DNA of 64,000 nt, from assembly GCA_009760855.2 (NCBI GenBank), contig WPIO01000009.1, positions 4,497,001-4,561,000 of the forward strand. Direction: 5' to 3'. Position 1 is the first letter of the stretch, and each line of letters begins with the position of its first letter. Position numbers and translations under genes: made by a program. The notes under the pieces were generated by a model that worked only from the letters and a program-made list of their open reading frames with translations, was not told the DNA's origin and did not search any database. Source of the DNA: Cristatella mucedo. Its lineage: Eukaryota > Bryozoa > Phylactolaemata > Cristatellidae. Shown here piece after piece: positions 32,901 to 40,103 of the stretch.

Positions 32901-35046
32901 GCTGCCATGACAGTATCGACGAATGAAAGATGCCCTCTCGTTAGAGCCACCGAAGCTCTCCGCAGCAACCGGTAAGAGCCCGGCATTTCCTGTACTTCCG
33001 GACGCCTCGTACTGGCTGCGTGGGCAGCTTTCGGCGGGCTGGGGCCATTGCTCCTGACGGCGGGCGGCTTGGTGCTTGCGAACGCCGAGCCTTTGCGAGC
33101 GAATCTGCCGCGCGGACGCCGCGTGAGCAGCACCGGGAGCTTGGGAACGGGGACCTTGACCTGTAAGCACTGCTACGCTTCCCACTTTCTCTTCGCTGCG
33201 TGAGATGAAGTCTCTGTTGGCTGCCGAATGCGTACCGAAAGCCGCTTAGGCTGTGAGTGCGCTAGAAAAAACTATTGCTTAAACACCGCATAGTCTTCGT
33301 GGCTTTGTGGGGTTACTGACGGAGATACATCACATTACATTACTTTACACTCGCAGCCGCCCAGTAAGTACGCTTTGGTCAGCAGGTCAGCAGCCGTCGC
33401 TCAGCATGCTACCTACCTACCACGCGGCAGTCGGGAGCACGAACGGCCACCGTGACGTCAGATCTCCAAGTGTAGCGCTGCTTAACATTACGCTTGCAAA
33501 ATAGATATTATTCAAACTCGATGGCATGTCTTCTGGCAAGACAGGGGTGACGTTCATTCGTGTCTGGAGGCATGCCCCTGCCGGCACCGGCGGCTGCCAT
33601 ACGGATGTACTGCATTAATGCATCCGAGAACCACTTTAACGCATTTTGGGAGAGAAGTGCCATTGCACAGTGACTTCCACTACACACCGACGGATTCTGT
33701 CATGGACACGGAAGGTGTGACCCTAGCTTGCCCCCCTCAGTTCTCAGTCACCTGGCAGATCAGTGTAGGGCTCGCAGCTGAGAGGACCACCGGGCGCAGT
33801 CTTCACGGCAGCCTGGCTGGTCTGGTATGGCAGCCTGATTTGTATAGAGCGATTGTAAAAGTTTTGGCGCCAACGAACCGAAGTTCTAGATAGACGGCAC
33901 AGTACTAGTCCGAAGGCTGCTGCTGGTGCCTGCCTCCCTCTGCTTGTGTCTGTGTCTCTGTCTCTGCTTCTCTCCGTCTCTGCTTCTCTCCGTCTCTGTT
34001 TCTCTCTGTCTCTGTCTTCTCTGTCTGTCTCTGTCTCCATCTCTCTCTGTCTCTCTCTTTCTCTCTCTCTCTCTCACTTTCCCACCCTTCTCTGTTTCCC
34101 AAACCCCCTCTCTCTTCTATGGCTCTCTGGAACAGCCACCCTGTGGAGCTGGTCCGAGCCCTGTCAGGAGCGCTTGCGTGTGCACAGCTCAGGCTGGCTA
34201 TCTGCTGCTGGCCCATGGGACAGTAGGCTATATGCATCAACGTGACGTCTAGCAGAATTTTTCTGTTTGGAGTCACATATCTGGACTCGTGCCACGGGGT
34301 TCTCCCGTCCGCACCTTACGGTGCCTCTAGCGATGAGCTTTCTCTAGCCGGCCTCTAGTAGAGGTCGGCAGCACCGACAGCAGCAGGCTGCTGCAGCTGG
34401 GTGAGCACCCAGGCGAGAATCCGTCAGAGGCTGCTGCACCGGCCCGAGTCTCCCACCACTGAGATGCTGGCTGGCCAGAAAGCAAGACCCCCAGCAATGT
34501 CTGCTGTCCTGCTGGCACCGGATTCGGCTTCAAGTTCACGCTGGCTCACTGCACTGGCAGATGCCACCGTCGGATACAAAGCATCTGCCCGGAAGCAAGA
34601 GCTGCCGAAGCTGCCCACATCGGGGTTAGACACGGAGCACTCGAGGCTCTGGGCACCCCTCTCCCTTGACTTCATCCGGCTCCTCTTCTCTGCCACCTCC
34701 CCCCCTCCTCTGCAGGGGCTGGTCATGCCTTCTACGTTTGTCGGCTGTCTTCTCACATCCAACAGAAGCCCCAGTTCGATCGACGACTGTCAATCAGTCT
34801 GTGGGAAAGAGATTGAGTTCTCTGAGGGGGCTACATCAAATGTTTTATTATTATAATTGGGTGGGTGGAATACCTGCAGGGGCTTAACCCACCCACAGTA
34901 GCTGCCTTCAGCTGGCACGTACGGCTCTAAGGTTAAGCAGTAGCCGCGGCCACTGCTTTATGCACTGCTCTGCTCTGTGCTCGCCCACTCACCGCCTGAG
35001 CCGACTTCGGTGCCTCTTTGGTAAATGCAGTATCCTGTTCGGCCAT
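12009..35046 (-). CDS. PKM/PKLR-like (pyk): Pyruvate kinase (12 coding exons, 557 aa)
   Basis: Pyruvate kinase transfers phosphate from phosphoenolpyruvate to ADP, the last step of cytosolic glycolysis, normally as a homotetramer. Join on the minus strand: 35,046-34,993; 24,667-24,532; 23,567-23,476; 23,225-23,106; 19,256-19,070; 18,805-18,663; 16,928-16,801; 16,585-16,435; 16,237-16,085; 15,137-14,971; 12,537-12,419; 12,232-12,009. All junctions are GT-AG and phases match. Active-site residues are present: R85, N87, S89 (ARLNFS), D121-T122 ([10 protein letters not shown]), K278 and E280 (SKIENREG), D304 (ARGDLG), T336 (ICATQ). The effector pocket has TTTGRS (440-445), W490 and R497, predicting activation by fructose-1,6-bisphosphate. 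The C-terminus runs about 18 residues past the usual end. The first 18 residues depend on a distal exon; without it the protein starts at 24,667 and has 539 aa. Confidence 0.95.
12419..12537 (-). CDS. pyk: Pyruvate kinase exon 11
   Basis: Short exon encoding [20 protein letters not shown] and [15 protein letters not shown]. It completes the allosteric loop begun in exon 10. Acceptor TGCGAACAG-like... the splice CAG is at 12,538-12,540 and the donor G/GTGAGT at 12,418; both keep the frame. Confidence 0.93.
12738..12858 (-). mobile_element. SINE A copy, degenerate (pyruvate kinase intron)
   Basis: Minus-strand match to the SINE A body (GGCTATCACCACTGC on the plus strand) and to the tRNA-like B box (complement of TTCGAACTCGCGACC). 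The 5' tRNA part is truncated. Confidence 0.7.
12859..14686. other. Pyruvate kinase intron 10, no further coding sequence seen
   Basis: This lies inside the intron between exons 10 and 11. Open frames at 13,640-14,120 on both strands carry no motif I recognise. It includes a GA microsatellite at 14,170-14,254. Confidence 0.6.
14170..14254. repeat. (GA)n microsatellite
   Basis: About 85 bases of nearly pure GA/GAAA. Confidence 0.96.
14688..14862 (+). mobile_element. SINE B, near full length
   Basis: A tRNA-like head (GAGCTGGTTTAGCCC as A-box region; GTGGGCTCAAGCCC as B box) is followed by GAAGCACCTGAATAGAGATT, AAGTTCTCTTAGTGCACTA and an ATT run. That tail is the LINE-1f tail in slightly changed form. 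Such SINEs are transcribed by RNA polymerase III from the internal boxes. Confidence 0.85.
14971..15137 (-). CDS. pyk: Pyruvate kinase exon 10
   Basis: Encodes [19 protein letters not shown] and [12 protein letters not shown], opening the C domain. The TTTGRS loop that holds the 6-phosphate of fructose-1,6-bisphosphate spans the next junction. Confidence 0.95.
15552..15612 (+). mobile_element. Solitary LINE-1f/SINE B-type tail
   Basis: TTTAGTTCTCATTGGGCGCT followed by ATACAAATGTTTTATTATAA matches the shared tail without a recognisable head. A second weak copy lies at about 15,690-15,745. Both are in pyruvate kinase intron 9. Confidence 0.6.
16085..16237 (-). CDS. pyk: Pyruvate kinase exon 9
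   Basis: Encodes [20 protein letters not shown] and [17 protein letters not shown], the end of the A domain and subunit interface. Fifty-one codons, phase 0 on both sides. Confidence 0.96.
16435..16585 (-). CDS. pyk: Pyruvate kinase exon 8
   Basis: Encodes [20 protein letters not shown], then [11 protein letters not shown] and GKPVICATQ. It carries metal ligand D304 and substrate-contacting T336. Donor GTGAGC, phase 0. Confidence 0.96.
16801..16928 (-). CDS. pyk: Pyruvate kinase exon 7
   Basis: Encodes [15 protein letters not shown] and [12 protein letters not shown], with catalytic K278 and metal ligand E280. Acceptor TTTTTTAG, donor AG/GTAACA. Confidence 0.95.
17730..17776 (+). mobile_element. 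Solitary LINE-1f/SINE B-type tail
   Basis: CAGGTTCTCCTAGGGTGCTA followed by TACAAATGAATT matches the end of the shared tail. No element body is recognisable. It is in a pyruvate kinase intron. Confidence 0.55.
18663..18805 (-). CDS. pyk: Pyruvate kinase exon 6
   Basis: Encodes [17 protein letters not shown] and [20 protein letters not shown], the return from the B domain to the A-domain barrel. Acceptor CTGCTGCAG, donor GTAAGT. Confidence 0.95.
19070..19256 (-). CDS. pyk: Pyruvate kinase exon 5 (B domain)
   Basis: Encodes the B-domain lid: [20 protein letters not shown] and [11 protein letters not shown]. It is separated from exon 4 by a 3.8-kb intron full of LINE copies. Acceptor TTCTAG, donor G/GTAAGG. 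Confidence 0.94.
19640..19735 (-). other. Unexplained coding-like stretch in pyruvate kinase intron 4
   Basis: On the minus strand CTAG is followed by an open 24-codon run ([20 protein letters not shown]...) ending at GATG/GTGTGT, a possible donor. A good acceptor (TTTCTCTTGCAG) lies about 70 bases further on. It is not needed for the enzyme, whose exons 4 and 5 join in phase 0. It may be an alternative exon, a relic or chance. Confidence 0.25.
19835..20060 (+). mobile_element. LINE-1f 3' UTR and tail
   Basis: Matches the LINE-1f 3' UTR (TATATGTTGACCCTTTGCATG against CATTTGCATGTTGACCCTGTGCATG), then AAAGTGCCTAGAAGGAGATT and an ATT-rich end. It lies antisense in pyruvate kinase intron 4. Confidence 0.75.
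20325..20370. repeat. (CA)n microsatellite
   Basis: CA dinucleotide run ending in TATATA, within a pyruvate kinase intron. Confidence 0.95.
20702..22470 (-). mobile_element. LINE-1f, longest copy: reverse transcriptase to 3' tail
   Basis: A CR1/L2-like non-LTR retrotransposon, truncated at its 5' end and in the same orientation as pyruvate kinase. In order on the minus strand: [31 protein letters not shown] and [10 protein letters not shown] (palm entry), [20 protein letters not shown] (catalytic Asp region), [24 protein letters not shown] (catalytic YADD, about 21,800), [16 protein letters not shown], then [16 protein letters not shown] and [13 protein letters not shown]. Defects include TGA in place of a codon near 22,378, TAG at 21,959-21,961, and a frameshift at about 21,700 where GCCAT is tandemly repeated. 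The 3' UTR holds two similar GCATGCTGACMCTGTGCATG units, then the hairpin tail and ATT repeats. Confidence 0.95.
22612..22877 (+). mobile_element. LINE-2f 3' end
   Basis: Closely matches the 3' part of the copy at 6,081-6,636, from GACTATGGC through CTCTCCTGCGTAACACTCAC to GACGGAGATACATTACATT. It is antisense in pyruvate kinase intron 4. Confidence 0.88.
23106..23225 (-). CDS. pyk: Pyruvate kinase exon 4
   Basis: Starts [12 protein letters not shown] and contains [15 protein letters not shown], with the metal and potassium ligands D121 and T122. Acceptor TGTCTCAG, donor GTAGGT, phase 0 at both ends. Confidence 0.95.
23476..23567 (-). CDS. pyk: Pyruvate kinase exon 3
   Basis: Encodes [18 protein letters not shown] and the [11 protein letters not shown] motif with catalytic R85 and the potassium ligands N87 and S89. 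Acceptor CTGCAG, donor GTAGGA. Confidence 0.95.
23680..23968. repeat. Compound (CA)n array
   Basis: Two long CA runs (about 23,680-23,767 and 23,907-23,962) joined by interrupted CA/CACG sequence. The His-Thr and Cys-Val open frames on the two strands are repeat artefacts. It begins only about 110 bases upstream of pyruvate kinase exon 3, in intron 2. Confidence 0.96.
24532..24667 (-). CDS. pyk: Pyruvate kinase exon 2
   Basis: Starts with [13 protein letters not shown] directly after the acceptor AGAGGCAG and reaches LNIDSPPS and the conserved TGIICTIG. Donor G/GTGAGC in phase 1. The ATG at the exon edge is either an internal Met or the start if exon 1 is skipped. Confidence 0.93.
25885..26400 (-). 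mobile_element. LINE-1f 3' end interrupted by a SINE
   Basis: The plus strand shows the inverted tail (CCTCAGAGAACTTAATCTCT), the 3' UTR (CATGCACAGGGTCGCCATG), then after the SINE the sequence AATCACAAGGACCCACTAGA and further 3' coding remnants. It is continuous with the reference copy if the SINE and one ATAAGC copy are removed. Confidence 0.8.
26088..26268 (+). mobile_element. SINE A, full length, with target duplication
   Basis: The tRNA-like head has an A box near TGGCACACTAGG and a B box GTGGGTTCGATTCC. The body is GGCGATCCTGTATCGCCACT, GCAAGCGGTGGTGATAGCCG and AAAAGAGGCTGTTTAATCAG. It is flanked by ATAAGC at 26,082-26,087 and 26,269-26,274, a target-site duplication inside LINE-1f. Confidence 0.88.
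26400..27350. other. Unassigned intronic sequence
   Basis: Inside the predicted first intron of pyruvate kinase. No conserved coding motif was seen. A degenerate LINE/SINE-type tail may lie at 26,570-26,610 (AAAGCGCCAGAAAAAAGAGA). Confidence 0.4.
27358..27493 (+). mobile_element. SINE A fragment with (CA)n
   Basis: GGCAATCCTTTATTTCGCAC, AAGTGGGAGTGATAACAGCT and AAGGCTCTTCTAG match the SINE A body. The following CA/CACG run (27,440-27,493) replaces its 3' end. Confidence 0.65.
27500..28312. other. Unassigned intronic sequence
   Basis: Open frames of 80-115 codons on the minus strand have no motif I can assign with confidence. A weak resemblance to Tc1/mariner transposases was considered and not accepted. 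Confidence 0.35.
28315..28340. repeat. Poly(G) tract
   Basis: About 25 consecutive G residues, preceded by CCCGG. The length may be unreliable in the assembly. Confidence 0.9.
28566..29895 (+). mobile_element. LINE-1f, reverse transcriptase C-part to tail
   Basis: Near-identical to the copy at 20,702-22,470 from ATCACAAAGTTCTTCTAG onward. Visible: [47 protein letters not shown] and [13 protein letters not shown], all in one frame. The frame is broken by TAG near 28,662, TAA near 28,868 and TAA near 29,372. The first of these is at the same codon as the TAG of the other copy. It ends in the hairpin tail and ATTATTATT. It is antisense to pyruvate kinase, in its predicted first intron. Confidence 0.95.
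30230..30640 (+). mobile_element. Diverged LINE-1f-like 3' part and tail
   Basis: The translation near 30,280-30,350 includes [14 protein letters not shown], resembling the FK..LKT end of this LINE group and the copy at 63,180. The end at 30,570-30,640 is AAAGCACCTAGCTTGAAATT, AAGTTCTTTTAAGGTGCTAT plus an ATT-like run. Confidence 0.55.
30900..33150. other. GC-rich, CpG-rich region without a recognised gene
   Basis: Composition rises sharply here, with many CG dinucleotides and a (GC)n-like run near 32,230-32,250 (GTGCGCGCGCGCGCACGC). Long open frames occur in several frames on both strands, as expected of GC-rich DNA, and none has a domain I recognise. It may be a CpG-island promoter or first exon, but nothing fixes the gene or direction. 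Confidence 0.4.
31284..31365 (+). mobile_element. SINE B fragment
   Basis: AAGGTGCTCGCCCTGACCG, GGTCATGGGCTCGAGCCCC and GAAGCGCCTGAATAGAGATT match SINE B from within the tRNA part to mid-tail. Confidence 0.8.
33163..33345 (+). mobile_element. LINE-2f 3' end
   Basis: CTTCCCACTTTCTCTTCGCT, GCGTACCGAAAGCCGCTTAG and TTACTGACGGAGATACATCA match the family 3' region with moderate divergence. Confidence 0.85.
33346..34790. other. Unassigned sequence with a polypyrimidine block
   Basis: No gene was recognised. From 33,946 to 34,085 the plus strand is a CT-rich simple repeat (CTCTGTCTCTGCTTCTCTCC type) that creates Ser-Leu or Arg-Glu open frames. The frames at 34,401-34,856 have no known motif. Confidence 0.5.
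34800..34860 (+). mobile_element. Solitary LINE-1f-type tail
   Basis: GGGAAAGAGATTGAGTTCTC followed by TGAGGGGGCTACATCAAATG and an ATT run. Only the tail is recognisable. Confidence 0.65.
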
Positions 35047-35055
35047 GTCTTGCTG
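34993..35055 (-). CDS. pyk: Pyruvate kinase exon 1 (N-terminal, predicted)
   Basis: An acceptor TTTGTTTTCAG (alternative 3 nt later) precedes CAGCAAGACATGG, with good start context at 35,046 (G at -3, G at +4). Eighteen codons ([18 protein letters not shown]) end at a strong donor GCG/GTGAGT in phase 0, which fits the phase of the exon at 24,667. The upstream acceptor means a further 5' noncoding exon exists. The 10.3-kb intron makes the link an inference. Confidence 0.6.
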
Positions 35056-35298
35056 CTGAAAACAAAGGATGCGATGCCAATCGTAAGTCTGCAGGGCACA
35101 GCAAGCTGATACCTGCAAAAGCCAAGCATACAAAGCTAGATTAAAAATGATAATAGTAATAAGATATCTCTATTATTATTGTACTATAAGAGGACTGATT
35201 CCCTAAAGACTTCATATAGGTGGGAAAAAAGTCATTCCTCTGCTGCTTTGTAGCAGGTAATATGCTGCTGCAGCAGCAGCAGCTGCAGCCTCAACGAG

Positions 35299-35490
35299 AG
35301 CAGCATGAGTCCTGCGATGTGCAGCCAGGTAGCAGCATGAGTCCTGCGATGTGCAGCCAGGTAGCAGCATGAGTCCTGCGATGTGTAGCCAGGTAGCAGC
35401 ATGAGTCCTGCGATGTGCAGCCAGGTAGCAGCATGAGTCCTGCGATGTGTAGCCAGGTAGCAGCATGAGTCCTGCGATGTGCAGCCAGGT
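35299..35490. repeat. 32-bp minisatellite, 6 copies
   Basis: Unit AGCAGCATGAGTCCTGCGAT + GTGCAGCCAGGT, with starts at 35,299, 35,331, 35,363, 35,395, 35,427 and 35,459. Two units have GTGTAG in place of GTGCAG. The copies are directly adjacent with no spacers. It lies about 240 bases upstream of the predicted first coding exon of pyruvate kinase. Confidence 0.95.
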
Positions 35491-35654
35491 AGCCATGGTA
35501 GCCAGTTCTGTTCAGTCCACAGGGAGAGAATCCAGAAGGCCAAACCAGGGAATCAGTTTATGCGCGAAAGTGGCCTACTTTGATGCAGTGCTCCCTCGTG
35601 ACCTATAATTTGATATCACTTGCAATCAATGACCAATCACCGAAAGCTGCTCAG

Positions 35655-35715
35655 CATCTGAGTGCACTCTGTAGCTCAACACCCACTTAGTCCTTGTGGA
35701 TTTTGTGGTGTGCCA
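35655..35715 (+). mobile_element. LINE-2f tail fragment, weak
   Basis: GAGTGCACTCTGTAGCTCAAC followed by ACCCACTTAGTCCTTGTGG and TTTTGTGG resembles the family 3' UTR with many changes. Confidence 0.45.
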
Positions 35716-35794
35716 GATCTGTATCCTGCCTACTAGCAAGAAAACTTTTAGCAGATTAATACCACTACTGCTGCTGCTCCTACTACTACTACTA

Positions 35795-36590
35795 CTACTA
35801 CTGATAATAATAATATATTTGTATCATGCCTTTAGAGAACTGAATCGCTTTCTAGGCACTTTACAGATGCTGTATAAAAAGCATTCCCAAATGATTGGTG
35901 GTAACATCCGCGAGCAGCAGGCACAGTATAATCAGGTACATCCACATGAAGAACATATCACAAAACCCACCAAGTACTGTAACAATAGGTGCGTTTTAAG
36001 CTTCTTTTTAAATGTCATCATGTCAGGGGCCGTTGTGAAGTGAATCGGTAGCCAGTTCCAGGCTTTGGGATCACAGAAACTATGATACGGTCTCCAACGG
36101 CTTTGAGGTTTATACGAGATATGGCTAAACGATTCGAGCCAGAACAGCTGGTTGTACGATTCTTCTCCTGGTGGGTAAGTAGTTCTGATAGGTAGGCTGG
36201 AGCCAGAGAATGAAGGGACCTAATAGTGAGTGACAAAACCTTGAAGGCGATGCGCTGCTTGATTGGGAGCCAGTGCAGCTAGCCAAAAGTGATGTGATAT
36301 GGCAATTGCAACACTCACGATAGGCATGCCTAGCTGCAGAGTTTTGCACAGACTGTAAGCGCCTGATTACACAGGCCGGAAGACCACCAAGCAGTGAGCT
36401 ACAGAAGTCGAGATGGGATGTCACAAATGCATGGACCAATTTCGATGTAGTATCCCTATCTATGCAAGACCGAAGTTTAGCAATGTTATGCAGCTAACTG
36501 TGGAACTTATGTGGTGGTCTAATGAAAGGTCACTTTGGAACAAGACACCTAGATTACACGCAGACTTAACAGGAGATATGCTGGCACTAA
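35795..36590 (-). mobile_element. LINE-1f, C-terminal part and tail
   Basis: The minus strand encodes HAFVTSHLDFCSSLLGGLPA and LRSLHSLAPAYLSELL in decayed frames and ends in the tail (complement of TTTAGAGAACTGAATCGCTT). It is more diverged than the copies at 20,702 and 28,566. Confidence 0.85.
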
Positions 36591-36599
36591 AGGCGAGGT

Positions 36600-37619
36600 G
36601 AATATGACTTTAAGAACCAGTGCAGGCCTAGTTTGATTGGGTAGCTTTTGAGGATGGCCGCTCGTTCTTTCGAAGAAGCTACGTTGAATTTTGTTAGTAG
36701 TGTTCGCAGGCAGCTGCCTTTAAAGAGCAGCTCAGTGCCATAAGTGTATTGGGGAAAATGCTTACTGGCCTTAATTGTCGAAGTATTTCAAACAGCTATC
36801 AAACCTATCAAAATCATATCATATCATATCAGCTATCAAAATGCTATCAAACTAGTGAATTTTGAACCTAGAATGGCACAATAATTGATGTACCGTTTCA
36901 GACTTAGCTAGTCTACACTAGAATAAGTTATTAACGCGAGTCGGCCTTCGCGATCGAAGGAGCCGAAAGTCGAATGAACTCGCCCATGTCGCCTAGGTGT
37001 TGGCTAGTCAGGCGGGGTTAAGAACGAACTTGTACGATGCGACTTACACTCAGAAGTAACAGACCACTAACCACTGCTGTGCTACTCATGTTCAAAGAAC
37101 AAAGGCGATACGTACGTATGTGGAGTAATTCTGTAAGGTGGACATTTTCTCCCATCAGCCACTGGGAGGATGGGCAGGAGCTCAGTCTGGGGCAGACGAG
37201 AGGTGGGGGGCGGCGGCTCCCTCGAGGTCAACGTCAGTTGCTTGGGGGGGGGGGGAAGGGGGTACTCACAAAACAGGCGCCTGCGGAGCCGACGTCCAAG
37301 CAAACCGATGGCGACGAGCCGAGCCGCGCCCAGGATCTGCACCGAGTCCTCGGGAGACTCGAGCGACAGAGGTGCCCGCCAATTCTCCCTCAAATGCGCG
37401 CCACACCAGGGGAAGGGTGAAGAATGGGGGCGAAGGGCGGAGCCGACAGCCTGCTGCTGCTCCTGCCTCATGCAATCGGCAACTCACCGACAGCCTTCTA
37501 AGTCGGTCCGATGATCGGCTTTCGTCGTAGCTTTGCTGATCGAGCGAGCCTATCCAGCACGAGGCCGAGGCGGCGGCGGCGGCTTCGGTGACCGAATGGC
37601 GAGGCTCAGTCGACTCAGC

Positions 37620-37656
<37 letters not shown>

Positions 37657-38580
37657 TGTGTGGGCTGCAGCGGCCCCTTTCCTGCCAGTGGACCGTGAAG
37701 CCAGCTAATCGCGCCGAGCCTCGAGCTTTTGCCAAGAATAGGGATGGGAGTGGTGGCGGGACGCAGGTTAGCTATTGGATGGCCCACAGAATGAGGGCGG
37801 CTGCTGTCTCAGCTGCCTGCGGCGAATACCGCGGAGGCTTCATTCCACCACGCCCCCTTCAATATGCTGGCGTCCATGCTGCTTACAGCAATGGCGACTG
37901 TTGTTAGTGACGGATCAAGATCTCTCTCTTCTCTCCATACCCAGTGAGGTGCTCAGCAGCGGCCTATGAGGAAATGAAGAGCTTATCGGCCGGTCGAGCT
38001 GGCCGTGTCTCGCGAGCAGGTCGAACAAAGAAGCATTTTGCTAGCGAGCTCGCTGGCTGCACGCACCGCACGCTGCCAGCCGCTGGCTTTGCCGGCTTTG
38101 CCTGTCGTTCCTTTTTATTCACGCGCACGAAGTGGTGCCGAGGCTAGCTGCTCAAAACCCACCACGCGCGATCGACTTTGCCATCGTTACGAGAACGAGG
38201 ACAAAGAGAACTCTTCCAAACTCAGTGACTATGGAAGCGAGTTTCGTAAAGTCTAAGAAATAAAAGGAAGATGAAAAACTGCTAGAAATAAATGTGTCTC
38301 AGTAATTGTTAAAGAGCCGTCCATTGACTGCCATCCAACACCCAACGAAGAAAGTTCCCACCATCAGTTCGCTTAAAGTTGTTTTTCGTTCAGTTAAGAG
38401 TTTTGCTCCGGCTAAGCCTTCGCACTTGACATTCAGCTGTTATGCAGATGACGCCCGTGTTTGCGTGGCAGTTTAAGCAATAGAGTTTGCAAAGGTTCAA
38501 GATCACGTTAAGGCAGCAGACGGATCAAATCATTTTTAAAAGTTAAACAGCTTTGTATTCCACGCATCTTTCTTTATTAT
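36600..38580. other. GC-rich region, candidate pyruvate kinase promoter and 5' exon
   Basis: From about 36,900 to 38,270 the sequence is GC- and CpG-rich and contains (AGC)11 at 37,621-37,653 and a G run at 37,241-37,252. On the minus strand there are consensus donors GTGAGT at 37,269 and 37,487. The predicted first coding exon at 35,055 needs an upstream noncoding exon, and this is the nearest island on the right side. No start site can be fixed. Confidence 0.35.
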
Positions 38581-38582
38581 TG

Positions 38583-38860
38583 TAATGTAATGTATCTCCG
38601 TCAGTAACTCCACAAAGTCATAAAGACCATGTGGGTGTTACGCAGGAGAGTTTTGTATAGCGCACTCACAGCCTAAGCGGCTTTCGGTACGCATTCGGTA
38701 GCCAACAGACTTCGTCTCACGCAGCAAAGGGAAAGTGGGAAGCATAGCAGAGTTAGGAGAGCAGTTGAGGTAGTGAGTAGCATAGAAGTAGCAGTCCAGG
38801 ACAGCTGAAAAAGATGTGCCATAGTCGGCAGTTGGAGAGTAGATGTCGTTGCGATAAATA
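38583..38860 (-). mobile_element. LINE-2f 3' end
   Basis: The plus strand reads the complement: TGTAATGTAATGTATCTCCG, TCAGTAACTCCACAAAGTC, GGTGTTACGCAGGAGAG, to CATAGTCGGCAGTTGGAGAG. Very close to the copy at 6,081. Confidence 0.9.
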
Positions 38861-39092
38861 GATAAGTTCTTCGATGAATGGAAGCAAAGAAAAGTAGGAA
38901 TCGGCCAATTCAGCTGGCCCTAATTACATAGCGGCAGAATAGAACTGACCTCGCCATGGCCAAAAATGACCTTGAAATGCTATTTGAGAGCACATATTTA
39001 GTATAAGCAGGTCTAGATCATTCAAAAATACTAAAAAAACACCATGTTCAAGATGTAAGGGGCAAGGATAGTATCGTCCAGAGCCTAGTCTC

Positions 39093-39200
39093 ACCACTCC
39101 CGCTTGCTATAGGCAATAAATAATTGCCTGCTGCAGGACACGATCCCACGACCTGTATCGTCAAGTCTGATCGGCACCTAAAGGATAAGACCTGAGGTAT
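39093..39200 (-). mobile_element. SINE A fragment, degenerate
   Basis: CTGCAGGACACGATCCCACG and ACCTGTATCGTCAAG match the complement of the B box and tRNA part of SINE A, with a degenerate body to the left. Confidence 0.55.
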
Positions 39201-39581
39201 TGATAGATTTTACAACGTATTAATGCATGACAATGATTAACAGCTTCCTTATTAATATCTGCGAGTACTGTTAATAGTACTATAAATACACGAGCTTTAA
39301 GCCAGAGACAAGTTCAGTTTACTCGCTGCGGCCCTGCCACAGATACTTATTTCATTTCAATTCATTTGCATTTTCTTGTGATAGAATTAAGAGGTAGTGA
39401 GCATCCAGAAGACGCACGTTGCTATGAATGCAGCTGATTTATCAAGACGAGAGGAAAAATATTTACTCTGTAGGAGCATCCACTAATATGTGTGATGCGT
39501 AGGTGGCATATTTCGGCATGCCTGTCGGAGATTTTCTGTACAATTTCTAGTCACGAGAGAAGAAAACTCTTCAGGGTTGAA

Positions 39582-39606
39582 ATATATATATATATATATA
39601 TATATT
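39582..39606. repeat. (TA)n microsatellite
   Basis: Alternating AT run of about 25 bases. Confidence 0.9.
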
Positions 39607-39899
39607 CATCATTGAAAATGTATATTTTTAGTAAGATGGCAGAGAGGGTCAAAGAAGCTGCAAAGTTTGTTTTTCCAAGAAATTGGTGGGAACCCGCCAA
39701 CCACGTAAGCTGTTGCTACTTCCGCATGGTGGATCTGCCAAGCATCGGACTGGTCCCAGAATGCACCCACTTTCACACGTCCTGACTTTCCTTTACTCGT
39801 TACCCAAACGCTGGACAGCCCTGAGCTTTCTGTGCCAACTCTTCTGAAGCAGAGAGACCAGCTGTCGTCAGAAGGAACTTGCAAGTCGCATAGAGGAAG

Positions 39900-40045
<146 letters not shown>

Positions 40046-40103
40046 GTATGTATATATAAGTATACAGAGGAAGAGAGGGAGAGAGAGAGGGAGAGGGAGA
40101 GGT

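Noticed and set aside
35299-35490. Possible CRISPR array (32-bp direct repeats)
   Set aside because: The units are adjacent with no unique spacers, and the genome is plainly animal. It is a minisatellite.
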